From the IMG/VR virus record IMGVR_UViG_3300007234_000095, positions 1 through 24,679 of that record: 24,679 bases of DNA; one strand, 5' to 3'. A program made the translations under genes and the position numbers. The DNA comes from a virus. The notes below the pieces were generated by a model, which was not told the DNA's origin, searched no databases, and saw only the letters and a program-made list of their open reading frames with translations. Of this stretch, positions 20,278 through 24,679 are shown piece by piece; position 1 is the stretch's first letter; each line of letters opens with the position of its first letter.

Positions 20278-21885
20278 TCAACCTCTCATTTTTTTAAGAT
20301 TTGCTGCAATCTCCTTTGCTCTTTTTTCTTTTTCGGCAGGGGTAAAATCACGAATTCCCAATTCCTTATTGGTAGACTTTCTTGCAGGGGGACGATCATA
20401 ACGTTTGTTGCCATCAAGACCACCACGTTCTTGACGAAAATCTCTCAAACGATCTTCTGCAGATTCAGAATAATTCAGAGCAAGTTTTCCCTGTTTCTGC
20501 ATCTGCATTGCCTGCTTCTGAAGCATCAATTTCTTCTGAAGCATCTTTTTCTTCATTTCAATCTGCTTTTTTTGGTCTGGTGTTACAGTTGAGGTTTCTG
20601 CTTCTTCACCAATTTTTTCCTTACGACCTACACCTTTACCTCTGTAAGATGTTTTCTTTTCAACAGGTCCTCTACCAGATTCATATCCTGCTTTAGCAAC
20701 TCTTTTTACACGGCCCATGTAATCTTTTGCCATTGCTTTTGCTCTTCCAGGTGCTCCCTGAACCTGTGCCTTTGTTTTCATTGCCTTTCCTGCAGCACGA
20801 GCAGTGCCTATGATAGCCTTTTTAGCAGCAGATTTAAGTGCTCCTCTAACTCTATCCCCTAAAGTTTTAGTTTTCTTTTTAGGTGCAGGTTCTCCAGATC
20901 TTGATTTGGATGTTTCTACTGCAGAATCATAATATCCTTCATCAAGAGTAGTAAGTGCAGTCTCAATACCATACTCAACTTCATCTTCAGTAAATCCTTC
21001 TTCAATCAGTTCTTCATACACAGATTCAACAACATATTCAAATTCATCAAGTTCTATCATTTCAATTAATGTTCCACCAATTTCATCAAATGATTCTTTG
21101 AATTCTGGATTGATTTTAATTTTATTATTTACTTTCTTTTCTTTAATTGGTTTTTCATCATTATCACTAATAACTTCGGAAAGGTCTTGTTTCCAATTTG
21201 AATAACTTTCAAATCTTGCCTTTGTTTTGACTTTTCCCTTACCATCAACTGATGGAATAAACTCTCCCATCTCTGAAGATTTCATATCTTTGCTATCTAC
21301 ATCACCATCAACATCAGCATCAACTCTCTTGACGGCTTTCTTTACCATTCCTTTTAAATTTTTATCAGGAACTTCATGAGGTTTGTGTGCCTGACCATGA
21401 ATCTCATCAATCTGCTCAATCTCTTCTTTTCTTGTAGCAATTGCTTTACCAATTGCCTTACGACGCTTCATCAAATAATTATCAGTCTTATCCTTTTTAC
21501 CATCATTATTAACATCACCATCTTCCTTGCCTACAGGATCAAGTGCTTCATGAGTCATTCCAACCACAGATGGTTTAGTCTTCTTGGTGAGTTTATCATA
21601 GAATTTAATATCTCTCTGCATTTTATCAGCATTTGCTTTTCCTACTGATGGGGAAAGTTTTTTATCTCCTGCCTTTCTATCAGCAGCTGCTGCTTTTCTC
21701 ATTTCAGTATCTTGACCCTTTACTGCTTCCTTCATCCAACGGGGAACAGTATCATCCTTAACTTTCTTCATATCTGCGATTGCCTTTTCGTTATTCTTCT
21801 GGCGCTTTTTCATATCAGTTTCAAGATATGAAGAATCCGCAACTTTTTCCAAATAGAGTTTGGAAATATCGTTAAGATGAGTCAT
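20278..21885 (-). CDS. Large charged virion-type protein with dockerin-like calcium loops
   Basis: The 535-aa protein is very rich in Lys, Glu and Asp. Two dockerin or EF-hand-like loops are visible: EDGDVNNDGKKDKTD at residues 121-135 and DADVDGDVDSKD at 189-200, each with Asp/Asn at alternating positions. A long acidic stretch (about 265-310) is followed by a basic Ala/Lys/Arg region (about 335-420) and a Met/Gln/Lys-rich helix (KKMLQKKLMLQKQAMQMQ). A perfect TATAAATA box lies 33 bases upstream, so it is a late gene. The build suits a scaffold, internal-head or packaging-associated protein; this is inference. Confidence 0.8.
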   Translation of the reverse strand: MTHLNDISKLYLEKVADSSYLETDMKKRQKNNEKAIADMKKVKDDTVPRWMKEAVKGQDTEMRKAAAADRKAGDKKLSPSVGKANADKMQRDIKFYDKLTKKTKPSVVGMTHEALDPVGKEDGDVNNDGKKDKTDNYLMKRRKAIGKAIATRKEEIEQIDEIHGQAHKPHEVPDKNLKGMVKKAVKRVDADVDGDVDSKDMKSSEMGEFIPSVDGKGKVKTKARFESYSNWKQDLSEVISDNDEKPIKEKKVNNKIKINPEFKESFDEIGGTLIEMIELDEFEYVVESVYEELIEEGFTEDEVEYGIETALTTLDEGYYDSAVETSKSRSGEPAPKKKTKTLGDRVRGALKSAAKKAIIGTARAAGKAMKTKAQVQGAPGRAKAMAKDYMGRVKRVAKAGYESGRGPVEKKTSYRGKGVGRKEKIGEEAETSTVTPDQKKQIEMKKKMLQKKLMLQKQAMQMQKQGKLALNYSESAEDRLRDFRQERGGLDGNKRYDRPPARKSTNKELGIRDFTPAEKEKRAKEIAANLKKMRG

Positions 21886-21897
21886 GAGTATAAAACG

Positions 21898-23151
21898 TTA
21901 CTTCTTAGCTTTATACTTATTTATAAATTGCTTTATATTAAAATTATCTATCTTTGCAGTGTCAGTCATTTTCATTGTGTATTTTCTCAACGAATCTGTT
22001 CCGACTTCTCTTTGATCTGCGGGAACTCCACAAGTATTAGTGAATATTTTTTCTTTTACTTCCATTACATCATGAATCCAAGATTTGAACATATCATTTC
22101 CTTCAGTCACACAAATTAAATAATTTGTTCCTCTACGAATAACTTCACCAATCAATCCTGTATTTAAATTTTCTACAAGTGTTCCTTTTCTAAAAATTCT
22201 ATTACCAACATAATGCTCTCTTAATCCATTAGTGTCAAACTTTGGTGCAACTTGCCAGAGTTCAGTCACTTCTTTTTTCGTTTTCTTTTTACCCATTCCC
22301 TGACGAACTGCATTAAAAAGAGATTGTGTTTCTCCATCATCTAATGCCTTTGGTGTTCCTTTACGGAATGATTCAAAGTCATCATCCATTACAGCCTTTC
22401 TCATCTTGGATGCAGACATTCCTTCCACACCTTCAGCATCGGCATCACGAACACCTGCAGAAATTACACGAATCATTTCAAAGTTATAAAGGTCTCCATT
22501 ATACTTTGTTGCAAGATTTTCAAATTCTGCTACACGGTCTGAACCAACAATAATATTAATGTTAGTATATTCTTCTTCGTCTGCGGCAATTAAAACATTA
22601 AATATTGATTTCATTTGATCGTCATTAATAATGTTCTCTTCAAATTCAGGGAACATTTTTTTCATAAACGAAATCTTCATATCAGGATCAAGTGGATTCT
22701 TCTTTGGATCCTGTGTTCTGGATGGATATATTTTAAGGTCTCCACCAGATGCTGCTTTTTTCGCAGCACTTAAAAGTTTTCCATGACCAACAGTAGGTGG
22801 ATTGAAACGACCAAATGCAACTGTTAAAGTATCTCCCTCTAAGCCAGAATCAGATTCACCACCTTCTGGTTTCTGTGCTTTTGTTTTTTCTTGTGATGTT
22901 GGTTCTGCCTTTGGTTTTTCCTGTGCTGCTGCAGGTTGTTGTCTTGCAGCAGGTTTTTCAACAGGTTGTTGTTGAGTTGTTGTTTTTTTCTTATCCTTAA
23001 AAACTAATTTTCCTTTTTCTGTAGTTGCCACAAAATTGCCACGAGTATCTAACCATCCGCCATGGCCATCACTCTTGAGATTTAACTTCTGTGCTTGCAT
23101 TGAAGCTTGAGAAGTTCCTGCCTCATTTAGAAATTGGAAAAAACTTTTCAT
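21898..23151 (-). CDS. Nucleotidyltransferase-like protein in the virion module
   Basis: The 417-aa protein begins MKSFFQFLNEA, a start seen in head-associated proteins of T4-like cyanophages. A Gln/Pro/Lys-rich linker (residues 55-105) follows. Residues 110-250 form a cytidylyltransferase-like fold: FGRFNPPTVGHGKLL (the (H/T)xGH motif), a central IVGSDRV strand, and MSASKMRKAV corresponding to the ISxxxxR motif. Such enzymes transfer AMP or CMP, for example in NAD synthesis. The C-terminal 130 residues are unassigned. The fusion of linker and enzyme in a late block suggests the enzyme is packaged or acts on a virion or host component. Confidence 0.8.
   Translation of the reverse strand: MKSFFQFLNEAGTSQASMQAQKLNLKSDGHGGWLDTRGNFVATTEKGKLVFKDKKKTTTQQQPVEKPAARQQPAAAQEKPKAEPTSQEKTKAQKPEGGESDSGLEGDTLTVAFGRFNPPTVGHGKLLSAAKKAASGGDLKIYPSRTQDPKKNPLDPDMKISFMKKMFPEFEENIINDDQMKSIFNVLIAADEEEYTNINIIVGSDRVAEFENLATKYNGDLYNFEMIRVISAGVRDADAEGVEGMSASKMRKAVMDDDFESFRKGTPKALDDGETQSLFNAVRQGMGKKKTKKEVTELWQVAPKFDTNGLREHYVGNRIFRKGTLVENLNTGLIGEVIRRGTNYLICVTEGNDMFKSWIHDVMEVKEKIFTNTCGVPADQREVGTDSLRKYTMKMTDTAKIDNFNIKQFINKYKAKK
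21918..21925 (-). promoter_or_regulatory. T4-type late promoter box TATAAATA inside a gene end
   Basis: A perfect TATAAATA lies in the last codons of the nucleotidyltransferase-like gene (encoding part of INKYK), 33 bases upstream of the ATG at 21885. Confidence 0.65.
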
Positions 23152-23177
23152 CTATATTGTTTGTCCTTATATTATAT

Positions 23178-24458
23178 TTAGTATCTTCTTGCGGTAAGTC
23201 CTGGTTTACCGAACACCTTAATAAAAGGTCCTGCAGTTGAAGACTCCTTCTTCATAGCATCAACTAGTACATGCATAAAGACATCAAACTTTTTCTTTTT
23301 AGACATCATATAGTAACGATGTAACCATTCCATTCCCCACAACTTCGCAGTTAATCTACTCCCAGCAGATCTACCAGTTTTTGTTCTAGCATCTCTTTGA
23401 TCTGCAAGACAAGCTTCATTAAGTGCTGCTTCAAATCCACTTTCTATAGGATTAGTTCCCTCTTCATACTTTCCTGGCCTACCAAAATCTATCTTCTTCC
23501 CATCAATTGTTGCGGATTTGAGTGTATTATATAAATCAATCCAATATTTTTTATCTGACTCAGACCAAGTTTGTCCAGCACTAGGAATGTGTGGATGTTT
23601 TGCTGGGGCAGGAACTACGTCCAAACCACATTTTTTTACAAAAGCATCTAACTTTCCCACAGATGCTTTACCAAGCATAGCACCCGTTGCCCCAATCGCT
23701 GCACCACTATGTTGTGGTTTTTCTCTAGGTTGTTTTGCCTGAAATGTTCTACCCTGAACATGAACAGATAAAGCACTTCTACCACCACCACCTTTATCAA
23801 TCATATCCCAAGAAATTTCCTGTGCAAATTTCCATTCATTTTGATTAGCATCCCATGCTAAATCACACATAAAATTATCTGCAGAAAAATCGTGAAGAGA
23901 CCTTCTTTTTGCTTCTCTACTTTTTAATTTAGAACTCATCTCAAAAGTGCCTCTCTCATTTTTACCAACTTGTTTGAGAGATATTGGCATTAGTTTCTTG
24001 TCTCTAATATATTCTTCCATCAAATCATTTAAGGTATTCAAATTCAATAGTTTATCACCAGTATCACACATCTCTGTTATTCTTTTTTTTATCTTTCCCT
24101 CTTCTGATTTTTTTACAGCAACAACATCCATTGGATTCCAACTATCAAGAGATCCAGTAACTCCGCATTTTTTCTGTGCAATGTTATTCAAAAAATTCAT
24201 CATACCATTTGCCTGATCTCTAGACCAAACCCAACCTGCTGTTGAAATACTTCTCGATATCATATACTGTTGGAGACCAAGAACCTGTTCATCATAACTT
24301 CTTCTCCAAACTGCATTTGCTTGAGGATAAACTCCACTCTTACCAAATGCTTTCTTGTCTAGTTCAGCATATTGTTTATCTGTAAGATTAAATCTATTAT
24401 CACAATGTTCTTTAAAGAATAAAATAGAACAATCTTCTTGTTTGGCAGTGCTACTCAT
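23178..24458 (-). CDS. Probable virion structural protein, 426 aa
   Basis: I choose ATG 24458 (MSSTAKQEDCSILFF); a GTG at 24467 is also in frame. The protein is soluble with mixed helices and strands, Cys-containing N-terminal and middle parts, a Gly/Ala patch (SGAAIGATGAMLGKASVG), and a basic C-terminal region (TGRSAGSRLTAKLWGMEW; SKKKKFDVFMHV). No catalytic motif is certain. It lies at the start of the nucleotidyltransferase and dockerin-like gene run and is separated from the gene at 24558 by a strong hairpin. A late virion role is inferred from context. Confidence 0.75.
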   Translation of the reverse strand: MSSTAKQEDCSILFFKEHCDNRFNLTDKQYAELDKKAFGKSGVYPQANAVWRRSYDEQVLGLQQYMISRSISTAGWVWSRDQANGMMNFLNNIAQKKCGVTGSLDSWNPMDVVAVKKSEEGKIKKRITEMCDTGDKLLNLNTLNDLMEEYIRDKKLMPISLKQVGKNERGTFEMSSKLKSREAKRRSLHDFSADNFMCDLAWDANQNEWKFAQEISWDMIDKGGGGRSALSVHVQGRTFQAKQPREKPQHSGAAIGATGAMLGKASVGKLDAFVKKCGLDVVPAPAKHPHIPSAGQTWSESDKKYWIDLYNTLKSATIDGKKIDFGRPGKYEEGTNPIESGFEAALNEACLADQRDARTKTGRSAGSRLTAKLWGMEWLHRYYMMSKKKKFDVFMHVLVDAMKKESSTAGPFIKVFGKPGLTARRY

Positions 24459-24505
24459 AACACACAATACTTTTTAAGTATTTAGAAAAAATATGGGCAT
24501 TATAA

Positions 24506-24533
24506 AACCCCTCAACTGTAAAGTCGAGGGGTT
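24506..24533 (-). terminator. Strong hairpin, probable intrinsic terminator
   Basis: AACCCCTCGACT and AGTTGAGGGGTT pair over 12 bp with one G-T pair and a 4-base loop. On the minus strand the stem ends in a run of only four T, so termination may be less efficient than at 13503-13552. It follows the gene ending at 24558. A GATAAATA box lies upstream, so it might instead be a stabilising 5' leader hairpin. Confidence 0.7.
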
Positions 24534-24551
24534 AGAGTAACCTTTCGTGGT

Positions 24552-24559
24552 TATTTATC
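24552..24559 (-). promoter_or_regulatory. Candidate late box GATAAATA overlapping a stop codon
   Basis: GATAAATA overlaps the stop of the gene at 24558. Expected transcripts would begin about 13 bases ahead of the 24506-24533 hairpin and carry it as a 5' leader of the 426-aa gene. The distance to the start (about 94 bases) is longer than for other boxes here. Confidence 0.35.
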
Positions 24560-24679
24560 AGCGGACATTTTTAGCATACCACTTCTCAAAGTCCTCTCTA
24601 CGCTTATCACCTCTTGGTGGCATAGGAGTTCTTTCTCCACGAACAGGAGCAGATTTCTTTGCCTGCTCTCTTTCATACT
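24558..24679 (-). CDS. Hypothetical protein, 3' end only
   Basis: The last 39 codons of a gene entering from the right edge are visible, ending TGA at 24558. The peptide is basic and hydrophilic (EREQAKKSAPVRGERTP; PPRGDKRREDFEKWYAKNVR). This frame was chosen over the other open frame because its residues are far more protein-like and because it ends right before the hairpin. Family unknown. Confidence 0.6.
   Translation of the reverse strand, partial: YEREQAKKSAPVRGERTPMPPRGDKRREDFEKWYAKNVR

Noticed and set aside
1-24679. CRISPR array, insertion sequence or integrase/attachment site
   Set aside because: No regularly spaced repeats, transposase or integrase motifs, or long direct repeats at the tRNA gene were seen.

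Overview
This window looks like part of the genome of a T4-like cyanophage (marine myovirus) that infects picocyanobacteria. The evidence is the combination of T4-type replication and nucleotide genes (gp61-like primase, class Ia NrdA/NrdB), TATAAATA-type late promoters, free-standing homing-type endonucleases, and cyanobacterial auxiliary metabolic genes (plastocyanin, plastid-type terminal oxidase, 6-phosphogluconate dehydrogenase, glucose-6-phosphate dehydrogenase). The DNA is AT-rich and very densely packed: almost every gene is on the minus strand, many neighbours overlap by ATGA, and no gene-free stretch exceeds about 125 bases.

Layout, left to right. 1-603: the 5' end of a hypothetical gene, a tRNA-Arg(UCU) and a 73-aa acidic protein. 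608-2286: the only plus-strand block, three predicted exported proteins, the first two apparently paralogous. 2219-5233: a minus-strand run of mostly tiny membrane proteins, a thermonuclease-family nuclease and an HNH/NUMOD3 endonuclease; four genes shorter than 55 codons are called here. 5230-8540: the host-like metabolic cassette, transcribed petE, PTOX, gnd, a 42-aa membrane micro-ORF, zwf. 8547-12975: small membrane proteins, a 2OG-Fe(II) oxygenase-like protein, a secreted HExxH protein and an exported tail-lysozyme-family protein. 13012-13443: a GIY-YIG endonuclease behind its own late-type promoter. 13568-18001: primase, nrdA, nrdB, with a near-consensus sigma-70 promoter in front and two tandem terminators behind. 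18013-24679: small conserved proteins, then late virion-type genes, including an adenylyltransferase-like protein and a protein with dockerin-like loops.

How it fits together. During infection the metabolic cassette would divert host carbon through the oxidative pentose phosphate pathway (zwf, gnd), giving NADPH and ribose-5-phosphate, while plastocyanin and the oxidase keep photosynthetic electron flow going. Ribonucleotide reductase turns the pentose and reductant into dNTPs, and the primase uses them in replication. Late-type TATAAATA/NATAAATA boxes precede both endonuclease genes, the right-hand virion-type genes and the leftmost genes.

The most interesting feature is regulatory. The HNH gene is preceded by a long inverted repeat with a perfect TATAAATA late promoter in its loop, the layout expected for late-only expression in the style of T4 I-TevI. 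Several other late-type boxes in the window also sit in, at or next to hairpins or terminators.
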